Shown here piece by piece: positions 18,537 through 27,972 of a stretch of DNA of 64,000 nucleotides. The number at the start of each line of letters is the position of its first letter. Position 1 is the stretch's first letter. Origin of the DNA: Bacteroidetes bacterium UBA7674 (GTDB lineage: Bacteria; Bacteroidota; Bacteroidia; Chitinophagales; Chitinophagaceae). A model generated the notes under the pieces. That model was not told where the DNA came from. It did no database searches and worked only from the letters and a program-made list of their open reading frames with translations. The position numbers and the translations under genes are program-made. The stretch is from positions 80,581 to 144,580 of the forward strand of contig DLHG01000004.1 of NCBI GenBank assembly GCA_002483105.1. The letters run 5' to 3'.

Positions 18537-18848
18537 ATGAATCTCGGAATCGCTATTAAATCGGTAAGAAGGCAAATGGGTATTACCCAATATGACCTTT
18601 CTGAAATGTGTGGTATTTCTCAAACTTCCTTATCACAAATTGAAACAAGTGTTAAGCGCCCCAGTCCACGTACTATCAAGAAAATATGTGAGGTTTTAGA
18701 AGTACCGGAGTCAGTTATCTATATTTTGGGTATGCAAGACACAGATGTGCCTGAAAGCAAGCAAAATGTATATAATCTTATTTTCCCTTCTATTCGCAAT
18801 CTCGCTTTGCAGATCGTTGCAAATGAGCATGCTGCTTTAGTTGGTTAA
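18537..18848 (+). CDS. XRE-family helix-turn-helix transcriptional regulator
   Basis: 103-residue DNA-binding protein. Residues about 5-60 form a Cro/C1-type HTH (GIAIKSVRRQMGITQYDLSE, then GISQTSLSQIETSVKRPSP with the recognition helix around QTSLSQIE). The C-terminal about 40 residues have no recognised fold. The upstream region has a full promoter and a 90-base leader, and a perfect 44-base palindromic terminator follows, so it is a monocistronic unit. Its target is unknown; no phage, restriction or toxin gene neighbours it. Confidence 0.88.
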   Translation: MNLGIAIKSVRRQMGITQYDLSEMCGISQTSLSQIETSVKRPSPRTIKKICEVLEVPESVIYILGMQDTDVPESKQNVYNLIFPSIRNLALQIVANEHAALVG

Positions 18849-18863
18849 TTTTTTTAAAGATTG

Positions 18864-18907
18864 ATAATAAGAAAGGGATGGTTTTAAAACCATCCCTTTC
18901 TTATTAT
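18864..18907. terminator. Perfect palindromic bidirectional terminator
   Basis: A 44-base perfect palindrome with 22-base arms (ATAATAAGAAAGGGATGGTTTT and its complement) lies between the convergent XRE gene and the small gene at 18926-19189. T-rich ends on both strands suit termination in both directions. Confidence 0.85.
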
Positions 18908-18925
18908 ATTATGATTTAACCCTTC

Positions 18926-19189
18926 TTAAAAACACTCGTTAATACTCTTCACTATTTGCATAACCGGTGACACCTTGCTACTAACTCCCACTTTCACCGG
19001 GATCAATTCTTTCCCTTCACCATGCTCTTTTATTACCCAGGATTTTGGGCTACCTTTCTTTGTAGCTGACGAAAGCTCCTCCCAATTAAGGATTGTCATA
19101 ATGGCAAAGAAGAAAAGCACCGACCATAATAGCGATTTACTGATAAAGATCGCCTGACTAATGAGTTTCTGTTTCATACAAGATGGCAT
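18926..19189 (-). CDS. Small single-pass membrane protein, unknown
   Basis: 87 residues with one hydrophobic segment at about 15-33 (FISKSLLWSVLFFFAIMTI) after a short basic N-terminus, then a soluble charged domain (ELSSATKKGSPKSWVIKEHG). Met5 (MKQKL) is an alternative start. It is convergent with the XRE gene across a shared terminator, which supports it being transcribed. No family recognised. Confidence 0.5.
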   Translation of the reverse strand: MPSCMKQKLISQAIFISKSLLWSVLFFFAIMTILNWEELSSATKKGSPKSWVIKEHGEGKELIPVKVGVSSKVSPVMQIVKSINECF

Positions 19190-19275
19190 TAAAATGAAAA
19201 GATGGAGTTCGAAGTATAAAATTCGTCAATTTAATCATCACTTCATCTAACCCACTTAGGGGGATTTATTAGAAT

Positions 19276-21771
19276 TTATTGTTTTACAAATTTGCTATGT
19301 TCCTTACCATAGGTGACAAAATAGATCCCATTGAATAATTGACCAACATTTACCGAAATCTGCCTGGTATCCGGCAACACCTTGTATATTATCCTGCCAC
19401 TTGCATCATGTACCGATAGATATTGATTAGGGTACACCTTATCCAGCTGAACGTTCAATATATCCGTTGAAGGATTAGGATATACTTTTAACGTGGCTGA
19501 ATTGTTTGCAATTTTATCATCGATCCCAACAGCCAGGCTGGTTACTTTCATACCATTCCCAAAGCTGGTCACCCACATTTCATCCTGATTGTAGGGGTTA
19601 AAGAAAACTCTTTCCGGTTGGCGGAAATCATAATCATCTACTAAAGCCCATGTAGGTGTTGCTGCGTTCATATTAGTGCTTCTCCATAAGCCTTGCGTTT
19701 CAGTAGTAAGAAAAGCATCGTTGTTATTCTGTGGGTTGAATGTTATAGACGTAACCCTATCGAACTGGGTACCGGTAAGTTTCGTCCAGCTTTGGCCGCG
19801 GTTGGTGGTTCTGTATAATCCACCTTTATTGTTACCCGCGTTCGAGCCCCAACCTGTAAAGACGCATACATACCATGTATCCTGGTTAGGGTCAGAAGGA
19901 TCAATGATAATGTCTTTTGTCCAGTAATACATATTGATCGGGTCGCTCACGTCATCCCATGTACCTGCCACAGGATCATAGATGAAAACACCCGAACTCG
20001 CAGTAAAATCACTTGTTCTTCTTCCCGAGAAAGTACATACCATCTTGCCGTCACTCAGCACTTCAATGCTTGCAGGGTGACCTTCCGTTCTTGGGGGAGC
20101 CGATAGTTTAGTCCACGTACTGCTGCCAAGTGCGCTCAGGTTATTGGTGATGTATATGCCTCCGATATTGGTATCACTATGTATCACGGAAGCATACATC
20201 CGCTCAGCATTATTAGGGTCAATAGCCAGCCAGAAGACAGGATGATTGAACTGGTGAAGTAATGTCCAGTTAGTACCATTGTTCGTCGAGTAAGATATTT
20301 TACCTGCGGCATCATTACTATTCAGTTGTGCATCTGCCAGGCGTGTACTCTGGTACATATCATGAATGGCGGAAGATGCAGCGAACATAGTACCCGTAGG
20401 GTTCTTCACTATACGATACACAGAATTTACGCTGAGACCATTATGCGTAAAGCCCCATGTATCACCACCATCTGCAGAACGGATGCTGCCAATGTCACTA
20501 TAGGCTGTCATCATATTCGTAGCAGACTGCCAGGTAACCTGCCAGCAGGTAGTATTTTCGAGCCCTATAGAATGATACGCTTGTTGTGTAGGAGTAGATG
20601 CCCCTGCGGGATGCTGATCGGTATTATTCACGTATGCCTGTTTCCAGTTAGCGCCACCATCAGCGGTTACATGCACAAAACCAAAATCACCAAATAGTAC
20701 CTTATTGGAGTTGTTTGGCGCTACTGCTATACCAAAACAAGACTCACCCCAACCCCAGCCTTTATCACCACCTTGTCCGCTCCAGCCTGTTTGGATATTC
20801 TGGTTGCCTGCAGAGTTGAACACCTTGACCCAGTTACCACCACCATTAGTCGACTTGAACACCAATGGCGAACCATTATCGCTACCAGCGAGGTACATAG
20901 TATTGATATCATTCCACGCCATACCTGTGTACATCACAAAGTCTGTATTGAAATCAATACCTGTGGTGCTGGAAATCCAGCTACCATTCACATCATTCAT
21001 TACATATACTCCGGCCGGGAAATCATAATATTCGTAAGGCTGTAAGCCATTATACACATCATTTACGTCGGCTGTAATACATACGAACCTTGTATCAGGC
21101 CCCGCCTTTGCCCCTGAAAAACTCCATATCACTTCATTAACAGGAATACCCGCCACATTCATTGTAGTAAATGAAGTACCACCATTAGTAGAGACAAGCA
21201 AACCGTCATTAGTCCCTATATATATATTGTTGCCGTCGAAGAACACACCGCCCATAATAATACCCGCTCCCGGACTAGTGGCTGTGGCCACTGTCTGGAA
21301 TGTGGTTCCACCATTATTCGATATGACTATCTCACCATAATAATTCATCAGCAGTTGCTGCGGATTATTGTAATTGGCCGTCATGCGGTACACCATGCCC
21401 AAATTACCATCATAACCCGGCAGCGCAGTCCAGCTAGTTCCACCATTTATCGTCTTTACAGGATAACCATTGTTACCGTCATTATAGATGGTATAAGCAA
21501 TATTGTTGTTATTGGTAAACTCATAGGTAGAGACATTCATCGCCGCCATGTTGGTAAAATGCAACTGGGTGTATGAGTTCCCGAAATCAGTGGAATGGAA
21601 CATCTCACTCATGTCGCAGGCTATGTAGAACTCATTATCATTAGCCGGGTTTATCCTGGGGAAGAAAAGAGCCCCGCCCCCACCAACTCCGCGGGTGCTA
21701 AAATTGAGTTGAGCATAGGAGCTCACACCTGAAATAAGAATAATCAGTAAAATAGTAGAGCGTAGCTTCAT
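19276..21771 (-). CDS. Secreted BNR/GH74-like beta-propeller protein with T9SS sorting domain
   Basis: 831-residue exported protein. Signal peptide 1-20 (ending SSYA). Several sortilin/BNR-type repeats follow, seen as STDFGNSYTQL, INGGTSWTALPG, SNNGGTTFQTV, STNGGGNWVKV, ADGGANWKQAY and TNRGQSWTKLTG, which build one or two seven-blade propellers as in GH74 xyloglucanases and VPS10 domains. The C-terminus (about 760-831) is a T9SS type A sorting domain: VYPNPSTDILNVQL, then ASGRIIYKV and NGIYFVTY. The catalytic Asp pair of GH74 could not be confirmed, so glycosidase activity is open. It is divergent from the tandem M1 peptidases. Confidence 0.85.
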   Translation of the reverse strand: MKLRSTILLIILISGVSSYAQLNFSTRGVGGGGALFFPRINPANDNEFYIACDMSEMFHSTDFGNSYTQLHFTNMAAMNVSTYEFTNNNNIAYTIYNDGNNGYPVKTINGGTSWTALPGYDGNLGMVYRMTANYNNPQQLLMNYYGEIVISNNGGTTFQTVATATSPGAGIIMGGVFFDGNNIYIGTNDGLLVSTNGGTSFTTMNVAGIPVNEVIWSFSGAKAGPDTRFVCITADVNDVYNGLQPYEYYDFPAGVYVMNDVNGSWISSTTGIDFNTDFVMYTGMAWNDINTMYLAGSDNGSPLVFKSTNGGGNWVKVFNSAGNQNIQTGWSGQGGDKGWGWGESCFGIAVAPNNSNKVLFGDFGFVHVTADGGANWKQAYVNNTDQHPAGASTPTQQAYHSIGLENTTCWQVTWQSATNMMTAYSDIGSIRSADGGDTWGFTHNGLSVNSVYRIVKNPTGTMFAASSAIHDMYQSTRLADAQLNSNDAAGKISYSTNNGTNWTLLHQFNHPVFWLAIDPNNAERMYASVIHSDTNIGGIYITNNLSALGSSTWTKLSAPPRTEGHPASIEVLSDGKMVCTFSGRRTSDFTASSGVFIYDPVAGTWDDVSDPINMYYWTKDIIIDPSDPNQDTWYVCVFTGWGSNAGNNKGGLYRTTNRGQSWTKLTGTQFDRVTSITFNPQNNNDAFLTTETQGLWRSTNMNAATPTWALVDDYDFRQPERVFFNPYNQDEMWVTSFGNGMKVTSLAVGIDDKIANNSATLKVYPNPSTDILNVQLDKVYPNQYLSVHDASGRIIYKVLPDTRQISVNVGQLFNGIYFVTYGKEHSKFVKQ

Positions 21772-21891
21772 AACCGATCGTTTTTTGAGAACTTATGCTT
21801 ACAGGCTTTGTAAAACATGTATTACAAAGATTATAATCCACAAAATATCAGTAATTTCCCTATTTATATGTTAAAAAATCAGGTGTTGTAG

Positions 21892-23859
21892 ATGAACCAT
21901 AGAAAGCTGTACACGGCGGGGTTTTTAGTAATGTTCACTTTTGCCTTTAGCGCAAATGCCCAGAATGACGAAAGGAGTACACTTTCCCCATCGGAAAGAT
22001 GTGCCCATAACAAACAAGCATCCATAAAAAATCTGGCGAAATCGACAGTCGCTTCTCCTCTTGAGAATGAATATGATGTAAAGTACGTGAAACTGGATGT
22101 AGGTGTTGACAATTCAAACAATGACATCAGCGGTAATGCCTTTACAAGGGCGATGGTAGTGGCGAACAATATGCCGCAGTATGTATTTGAGTTACACCCC
22201 GATATAACCATAGACTCCGTGCTGATCAATGGTCAGCCGAGACCTTTTACTTCTGCTTCATTTGTAAGAACAGTGAACCTCAGCGCACCTATCGCACAGG
22301 GCAACACTTTTACGGCACAGGTATTCTATCACGGCGATCCACCCAATAGCAGTGGTATAAAAAGAGCCCAATCACAATCGTGGGGTGCATGGGTAACCTA
22401 TACACTCAGTGAACCGTATTTTGCCCGCGACTGGTGGCCTTGTAAGCAATCGCTGCAAGATAAGATAGACTCTACAGACATATGGATAACCGTACCCAAC
22501 GCCCAGAAGGCAGGTAGCGTCGGTGTACTACAAAATGTCACGCCTATAGGGCCTAACCTTTCGCGCTATGAGTGGAAAAGCAAATACACAATAGACTATT
22601 ACCTGCTGTCTTTAGCAGTTACTACCTACATAGACTACTCTTACTACATGCATTTTGATAACAGCACCGACTCTATGCTGATACAAAACTACGTGTACAA
22701 CAACCCCAATACTCTTCCTTTCTTCCAGGACATTATCGACTCAACAGGCATACAGGTGAACTTCTTTTCCAACCTGTTTGGCAGGTATCCTTTCTGGGAA
22801 GAAAAGTATGGCCATTGCATGACGCCCTTCTCAGGAGGTATGGAACACCAGACTATGACAAGCCTTGGCTTTTTTGAGTCTACACTTATTGCACACGAAC
22901 TTGGTCACCAATGGTGGGGCGACCATGTAACCTGTGCTACCTGGAAAGACATCTGGCTGAATGAAGGCTTTGCATCTTACTGCGAATATCTATACCGTAA
23001 GGAATTCTGGGGCTATAATAACGCTTTCGACTTCATGCACGATGTACATCAGGACGTAATGAGCGATCCCGACGGCTTCCTGTATGTGGATGATACCACC
23101 GACGATGCACGGATATTTGACAGCAGGCTTAGTTACAACAAGGGTAACTCTGTGGTGCATATGCTGCGCTTCATCTCAGGCAGCGACAATGCTTTCTATG
23201 ATCTGCTGCAAACCTACCAGCAACAGTTTGCCAATGGCACTGCTACTACCGACGACTTCAAAGCACTCGCCGAACAGGAACTGGGACAAGACCTGGATAC
23301 CTTCTTCAATCAATGGGTATATAGTGAAGGCTTCCCTACCTACTCTGCAACCTGGAACCAGACAGGTAGCTGGGCGTCAATACAACTGGAGCAATCTACC
23401 TCGGTACCATCATCAGTGTCTTGCTTCTCTACACCCATTGAGCTGAAACTCACCGGGCCACAGGGAGATACAACTGTGCTGGTGTATAACAGTCAAAACT
23501 CACAGACGTTCACTTTCTATTGGGACAAGCCGATGACCGGTATGGAAATAGACCCCAACGAATGGCTGCTCAGGGATATAGGCGATATAGACCAGGACAT
23601 TAACCTGGACATTGCTGCTGTAAGCAAAACAGACATTAAGGTATATCCTAACCCTGCTACTGATAGCTGGAACATCAGCGGACTGGCAACTGAAAGCCGG
23701 ATAACAGTTAAAGACATCAGCGGCAGAATAGTTTTTGAGAATGGACACCTGACAGGTGAGATAAACATCCCTGCAAGCAACTACCCGACAGGCATGTATT
23801 TGCTCAGCATCATTGATGCTACAGGAAATATCAGTAATTTGAAACTCATAAAACGATAA
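21892..23859 (+). CDS. Secreted M1-family aminopeptidase with T9SS sorting domain (copy 1)
   Basis: 655-residue exported gluzincin. Signal peptide 1-24 (ending ANAQ). The N-terminal beta domain spans about 55-240. The catalytic domain has the exopeptidase motif GGMEHQTM (315-322) and the zinc motif HELGHQWW (His335, Glu336, His339) with the third ligand Glu358 in LNEGFA. The C-terminal about 75 residues are a T9SS type A domain (KVYPNPATDSWNISGL, GMYLLSII). It is shorter than classical M1 enzymes because it lacks the large helical C-terminal domain. A second copy starts 22 bases after it. Likely releases N-terminal residues from peptides outside the cell. Confidence 0.93.
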   Translation: MNHRKLYTAGFLVMFTFAFSANAQNDERSTLSPSERCAHNKQASIKNLAKSTVASPLENEYDVKYVKLDVGVDNSNNDISGNAFTRAMVVANNMPQYVFELHPDITIDSVLINGQPRPFTSASFVRTVNLSAPIAQGNTFTAQVFYHGDPPNSSGIKRAQSQSWGAWVTYTLSEPYFARDWWPCKQSLQDKIDSTDIWITVPNAQKAGSVGVLQNVTPIGPNLSRYEWKSKYTIDYYLLSLAVTTYIDYSYYMHFDNSTDSMLIQNYVYNNPNTLPFFQDIIDSTGIQVNFFSNLFGRYPFWEEKYGHCMTPFSGGMEHQTMTSLGFFESTLIAHELGHQWWGDHVTCATWKDIWLNEGFASYCEYLYRKEFWGYNNAFDFMHDVHQDVMSDPDGFLYVDDTTDDARIFDSRLSYNKGNSVVHMLRFISGSDNAFYDLLQTYQQQFANGTATTDDFKALAEQELGQDLDTFFNQWVYSEGFPTYSATWNQTGSWASIQLEQSTSVPSSVSCFSTPIELKLTGPQGDTTVLVYNSQNSQTFTFYWDKPMTGMEIDPNEWLLRDIGDIDQDINLDIAAVSKTDIKVYPNPATDSWNISGLATESRITVKDISGRIVFENGHLTGEINIPASNYPTGMYLLSIIDATGNISNLKLIKR

Positions 23860-23881
23860 GTACGCTTTCAAATAATACAGT

Positions 23882-25816
23882 ATGAAAAGAATTTTAAGCA
23901 TCCTGGCACTATCACTTTTTTGTACCCATCTGTCTGCACAAGATGCCATCTATAGCGGCTGTCATGAAAAGAAGGTGACAAGTGGCATGAAGCCAACCAT
24001 TGCAGCCAAGAGCACGAATGCCATACCGGAAGAAGATTACTACGATGTAAAGCATGTGTACTTTGACCTGAAGCTTTCGGATACTTCTATTTTCGTAAGA
24101 GGGAATGTGAGGACTACCGCGCAAGTTGTAGCACCTACAATGAACATATATGCCTTTGAGCTTGATGCTGCGTTAACGATAGATTCCATTAAGCTGAATG
24201 GCACTACACTCTTGCCATTCACTACTATAGGCTTTGTAAGAAAGGCCACATTACCTTCAGCATTGCCGCAAGGCACAACCTTTAACATACATGTTTATTA
24301 CAATGGCACACCGCCTACCGGTGTAGGTTTCTTTACCGGCATCATGCATTCGGTATCGGCAGGTACAGATATGGTATTTACCGTTAGCGACCCCTATGCT
24401 ACTAAAGACTGGTGGCCGGCAAAGCAATCGCTACAGGACAAGATAGACAGCGTGGACATGCACGTAACCGTCCCTGACTACTGCAAAGTAGGCAGCAATG
24501 GTCTGCTCCAATCAACCCTTCCGGCAGGTGCAGGACTACTGAAATACCATTGGAAAACTAAATACCCGATAGACTACTACCTGATATCACTGGCCATAGC
24601 AGAATACTCTGAGAAGAAGTCGTATATGCACTTCAGTAATAGCACCGACTCCATGCTGATACAGAATTTCTTCTACGACTCTACCAACTTCATCACAGCA
24701 CATGGAGCGAAGTTTGACAGTGTCTCCCTGATGATAGATTATTTCTCCGACCTGTTCGGTCGTTATCCTTTCTGGAAAGAAAAATACGGGCACTGCTTCA
24801 CTACACTTGGCGGGGGCATGGAACACCAGACAATGACAACTATAGGAGTAACAGATACCCGCACTATAGCGCATGAGCTTTGCCACCAATGGTTTGGCGA
24901 TGCGGTCACTTACAATCAATGGGATGATGTATGGCTGAGTGAAGGTTTTGCTACCTATGCCGAACAACTCTTTATAGAACATTGGTGGGGAGTTGCGCCA
25001 ATGAAAACATTCCGCACATCGCAGTATAACAACGTGATGACGTTGCCCGGAGGAAGGGTAATAGTGGATGACAGTACCAGCATTAACTCACTGTTCGACC
25101 CACGCCTGGTATACAGGAAGGGTGCTGCCGTAGCACATATGCTCCGCAAAATGGCGCCACAAGACAGCTTATTCTTTGTTGGCCTGAGGCAATTCCAGTC
25201 TGCACACGCATATGGTATGGCTACCACTACCGACCTTAAAAATATCATGGCAAGTGTTTACGGTATCAACCTGGACGTTTTTTTCGACCAATGGGTATAT
25301 GGTGAGGGTTATCCTAAATACACCGTTTACTGGTCACAGGCCGGGCCTGATGTAATGGTAAGGCTCGTACAAGATCCATCAGTACCGGGTTCGGTTCCTT
25401 TGTTCAGGATACCCTTTGAGATCCGCCTGAAATCCAATATGGGCGATACCATTGTAAACGTCTATAACGACCAGCTGGACCAAACCTTCAATTTCAGCTT
25501 CTGGAACGGAATGAATGGCGTGGAATTAGACCCCGGCAATCACATACTTGATAAGGTTATAGGCACGCCTATTAACGTAACTGAAGTTACAAAGCTGAAA
25601 CTGAATGTATCCCCAAATCCTACGACTGATGAATGGACCATAAAAAATATGGAAGCAGGCCAAAGCCTTAAACTAGTCGACATCTCGGGTCGAACCGTAT
25701 GGGAAGGCAGCAGCAAAAGCACTACCATTATCCCGGCTCGTCAATTACCCACCGGAACCTATATCCTACAAATAGGCAGGGAAAGTAAAAACAACATCCA
25801 GCTGGTACGCTTATAG
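23882..25816 (+). CDS. Secreted M1-family aminopeptidase with T9SS sorting domain (copy 2)
   Basis: 644-residue paralogue of the preceding gene with the same architecture: signal peptide 1-19 (THLSA), beta domain, GGMEHQTM (about 311-318), zinc motif HELCHQWF (His331, Glu332, His335) and Glu354 in LSEGFA. The central residue of HExxH contains Cys334 in place of the Gly of copy 1, an unusual but tolerated position. The C-terminal T9SS domain reads LNVSPNPTTDEWTIKN and GTYILQI. Only 22 bases separate the copies, so they are one operon. A strong terminator follows. The divergence implies different peptide preference, which is inference. Confidence 0.93.
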   Translation: MKRILSILALSLFCTHLSAQDAIYSGCHEKKVTSGMKPTIAAKSTNAIPEEDYYDVKHVYFDLKLSDTSIFVRGNVRTTAQVVAPTMNIYAFELDAALTIDSIKLNGTTLLPFTTIGFVRKATLPSALPQGTTFNIHVYYNGTPPTGVGFFTGIMHSVSAGTDMVFTVSDPYATKDWWPAKQSLQDKIDSVDMHVTVPDYCKVGSNGLLQSTLPAGAGLLKYHWKTKYPIDYYLISLAIAEYSEKKSYMHFSNSTDSMLIQNFFYDSTNFITAHGAKFDSVSLMIDYFSDLFGRYPFWKEKYGHCFTTLGGGMEHQTMTTIGVTDTRTIAHELCHQWFGDAVTYNQWDDVWLSEGFATYAEQLFIEHWWGVAPMKTFRTSQYNNVMTLPGGRVIVDDSTSINSLFDPRLVYRKGAAVAHMLRKMAPQDSLFFVGLRQFQSAHAYGMATTTDLKNIMASVYGINLDVFFDQWVYGEGYPKYTVYWSQAGPDVMVRLVQDPSVPGSVPLFRIPFEIRLKSNMGDTIVNVYNDQLDQTFNFSFWNGMNGVELDPGNHILDKVIGTPINVTEVTKLKLNVSPNPTTDEWTIKNMEAGQSLKLVDISGRTVWEGSSKSTTIIPARQLPTGTYILQIGRESKNNIQLVRL

Positions 25817-25852
25817 AGGGTTATAATGCTTTTTTAATGATATTAGCAATTG

Positions 25853-25882
25853 ATGCGCGGGTATTACCCGCGCATTCTTTTT
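25853..25882 (+). terminator. Terminator after M1 peptidase pair
   Basis: ATGCGCGGGTA, one-base loop, TACCCGCGCAT, then TCTTTTT. Confidence 0.85.
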
Positions 25883-25910
25883 ATGCTGCGTTCCGCATGA
25901 CAGAGAGGTG

Positions 25911-25918
25911 TATATTTG
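25911..25918 (+). promoter_or_regulatory. -7 promoter box of TerC-family gene
   Basis: TATATTTG matches TAnnTTTG. Transcription would start around 25923, which excludes the in-frame GTG at 25908 and supports the ATG at 25932. Confidence 0.65.
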
Positions 25919-25931
25919 CACATCATTACAA

Positions 25932-26729
25932 ATGGAAATACAGCAACTTCTCCAGGAAATAGTAGATAAACCTACTACTTCGCTGGCCATCATCTTCAAC
26001 CTGATAATCATAGAAAGCCTACTGTCGGTAGATAATGCTGCTGTGCTCGCTACTATGGTAATGGACCTGAAAAAGGAAGACCGGAAGAAAGCGCTGCACT
26101 ATGGTATCATAGGAGCGTATATTTTCCGGGGTATCTGCTTGTTGCTGGCTTCGGTGCTGATAAAGATATGGTGGCTGAAACCCTTAGGCGGGCTTTACCT
26201 CGCCTACCTATGCATCAAATATTTCGTTACACGCCCCACAGTAAAACAGCTGGAAGAGCACGCACTACACCGGGTAGAAGAAGAACACCTGGACAAAAAG
26301 CACAACTGGGTGTACCGGAAAATGCTGAAATGGATAGGACCGTTCTGGTCGACGGTTATTTTAATAGAGCTTGTTGATCTTACTTTCTCAATTGACAATG
26401 TATTCGCTGCCGTAGCATTCACCGATAATATCATATTGGTATGGACAGGTGTATTCATTGGCATACTGGCGATGAGATTTGTGGCGAGGGGATTTGTAAA
26501 GCTGATAGAACACTACCCTTTCCTGGAGACCGCAGCCTTTGTGGTAATAGGTGTGTTGGGTGTTAAGCTCTTACTATCCCTGTTCGAGCATTTCTACCCT
26601 CAGTCAGAGATAACGAAAGTACTCACCAGCCACGAAGCAGACTGGGCAACCTCCATACTCACCATAGCTATTTTTGCGGTGCCGGTGCTGGGATCTATCC
26701 TGTTTAACTTTCCTAAGAGACATGAATAG
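25932..26729 (+). CDS. TerC-family integral membrane protein
   Basis: 265-residue inner membrane protein of the TerC/Alx family, implicated elsewhere in metal-ion efflux and tolerance. Two related half-repeats each start with an acidic signature: ESLLSVDNAAVLATMV near residue 24 and ELVDLTFSIDNVFAAVAF near 146, both with the SxDN motif that probably lines the transport path. About seven hydrophobic helices are visible, with a hydrophilic loop (about 95-125) between the halves. The promoter box fixes the start. No tellurium-resistance cluster accompanies it, so Mn/Ca-type transport is more plausible than tellurite resistance. Confidence 0.9.
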   Translation: MEIQQLLQEIVDKPTTSLAIIFNLIIIESLLSVDNAAVLATMVMDLKKEDRKKALHYGIIGAYIFRGICLLLASVLIKIWWLKPLGGLYLAYLCIKYFVTRPTVKQLEEHALHRVEEEHLDKKHNWVYRKMLKWIGPFWSTVILIELVDLTFSIDNVFAAVAFTDNIILVWTGVFIGILAMRFVARGFVKLIEHYPFLETAAFVVIGVLGVKLLLSLFEHFYPQSEITKVLTSHEADWATSILTIAIFAVPVLGSILFNFPKRHE

Positions 26730-26758
26730 GATATTCTTGCGAATATCCATATCAAAAT

Positions 26759-26790
26759 AAAAGGGGCGAACCATTTGGTCCGCCCCTTTT
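26759..26790. terminator. Bidirectional terminator between terC and porQ
   Basis: AAAAGGGGCG ... CGCCCCTTTT with inner ACC/GGT pairing. A second small hairpin (GGATATTC, TTGC, GAATATCC) overlaps the terC stop at 26729-26748. Confidence 0.8.
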
Positions 26791-26806
26791 CTATTAAATG
26801 CTTTTA

Positions 26807-27919
26807 CTACCATTCAGGATACTGTGTGCTCCAGTTGATCTTCTCTCCCCGTTCTCCCATACCGAATAATTTGTTCAGCTGCATGTTCAGCCCGAATTCG
26901 TTGTACGCTCCGGCTATACTATAGTAGGCATGTGAATAATGGATCTGGAATTTATTCAGGTTCAGTCCTGCACCGAAGGAGAAACCCGCAGGGCCTTTCT
27001 TTTCCATCTGGTCAGCCATTTCACCACGGCGCAAATGATTATACGCAGCAGTTAGTGTCAGCCTTTTAGCTATCGTCAGTTCCGCACCTAATATGAAGTG
27101 GCGGAATAGCTTATCGGCAAAGTATGTTTTCTTTTTAGCGTTGGTATCATTACCTATCAAGGTAGATTGCTGTTGCAATGCAGGATCATCGTAGCGTATA
27201 TCCCACTCATACAGGTGATGTATAGTGGCAAACAAACGCAGCGGCAGGTGCTTGAAGCGCTTAGAGATACCGATCTGCAAGTCGAAAGGAAGTGGCTCTG
27301 CTACACCTGTATTATACCTTTTCAATGTAACACCCATGTTCTTCGCAACAATACCAATATCAATTAAAGACACAGTATCATAATAATTCACACCTATATC
27401 AGCCATCAAAGCAGAAGCGCTTTTATCAAATAGTGATGAACCTGCGAATTTCAGCGTAGTGCCATATCGCCAGTGTTCTTTGTACTGACGGGAAGCAACC
27501 AAAGATATACCATAGTCAACAGGGGTAAACTCCCCATATTGGTTGCCCGCGGCATCAGTAACGCTCATCTTTCCGTAGTTCAGGTATTGAATACCCAAAG
27601 CAAAGGATGTGTTGAGGCTTTCTACATGATACCCGTATTGCAGGTTCATGATATTGATATCCGCGTAGTAACGATTATAGTTCAGCCCTAGCTGGTTGTG
27701 CAAACCCGGGCGCATCAGCGACGGGTTCTGCAAGGCAAAGGAGATATCATTGGTAGGCATAGCCACACTGATACCACCCAAAGCCGAGATATGCGGAGAA
27801 TTAGGCAATCTCAGGTATTCCATTGCAGCCTGTCCACCCGTTATCTGGGCGCCGGCATTTTTGTAAGTAAAAAGGCACAGCATTATCAGCCCTGTCCAAT
27901 TGGTCCATTTCATACACAT
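26807..27919 (-). CDS. porQ: Type IX secretion system protein PorQ
   Basis: 370-residue outer membrane barrel. PorQ is part of the T9SS attachment complex (with PorU, PorV and PorZ). The signal peptide is about 1-25 (ending NAGAQ). The mature N-terminus has the PorQ-type motif ITGGQAAMEYLRLPNSPHISALGG followed in the next strand by LQNPSLMRPGLHNQLGLNYNRYYADI, quoted here as adjacent short blocks. The rest is strand-rich. An in-frame GTG at 27940 extends the ORF, but ATG 27919 or 27913 gives a normal signal peptide. The other attachment genes are not in this window, as is common because T9SS genes are scattered. Confidence 0.85.
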   Translation of the reverse strand: MCMKWTNWTGLIMLCLFTYKNAGAQITGGQAAMEYLRLPNSPHISALGGISVAMPTNDISFALQNPSLMRPGLHNQLGLNYNRYYADINIMNLQYGYHVESLNTSFALGIQYLNYGKMSVTDAAGNQYGEFTPVDYGISLVASRQYKEHWRYGTTLKFAGSSLFDKSASALMADIGVNYYDTVSLIDIGIVAKNMGVTLKRYNTGVAEPLPFDLQIGISKRFKHLPLRLFATIHHLYEWDIRYDDPALQQQSTLIGNDTNAKKKTYFADKLFRHFILGAELTIAKRLTLTAAYNHLRRGEMADQMEKKGPAGFSFGAGLNLNKFQIHYSHAYYSIAGAYNEFGLNMQLNKLFGMGERGEKINWSTQYPEW

Positions 27920-27972
27920 TCTAAAACGCCTTGTGCCCACAATTATTGCTGTTTTTGATAAGATTTTACCGA

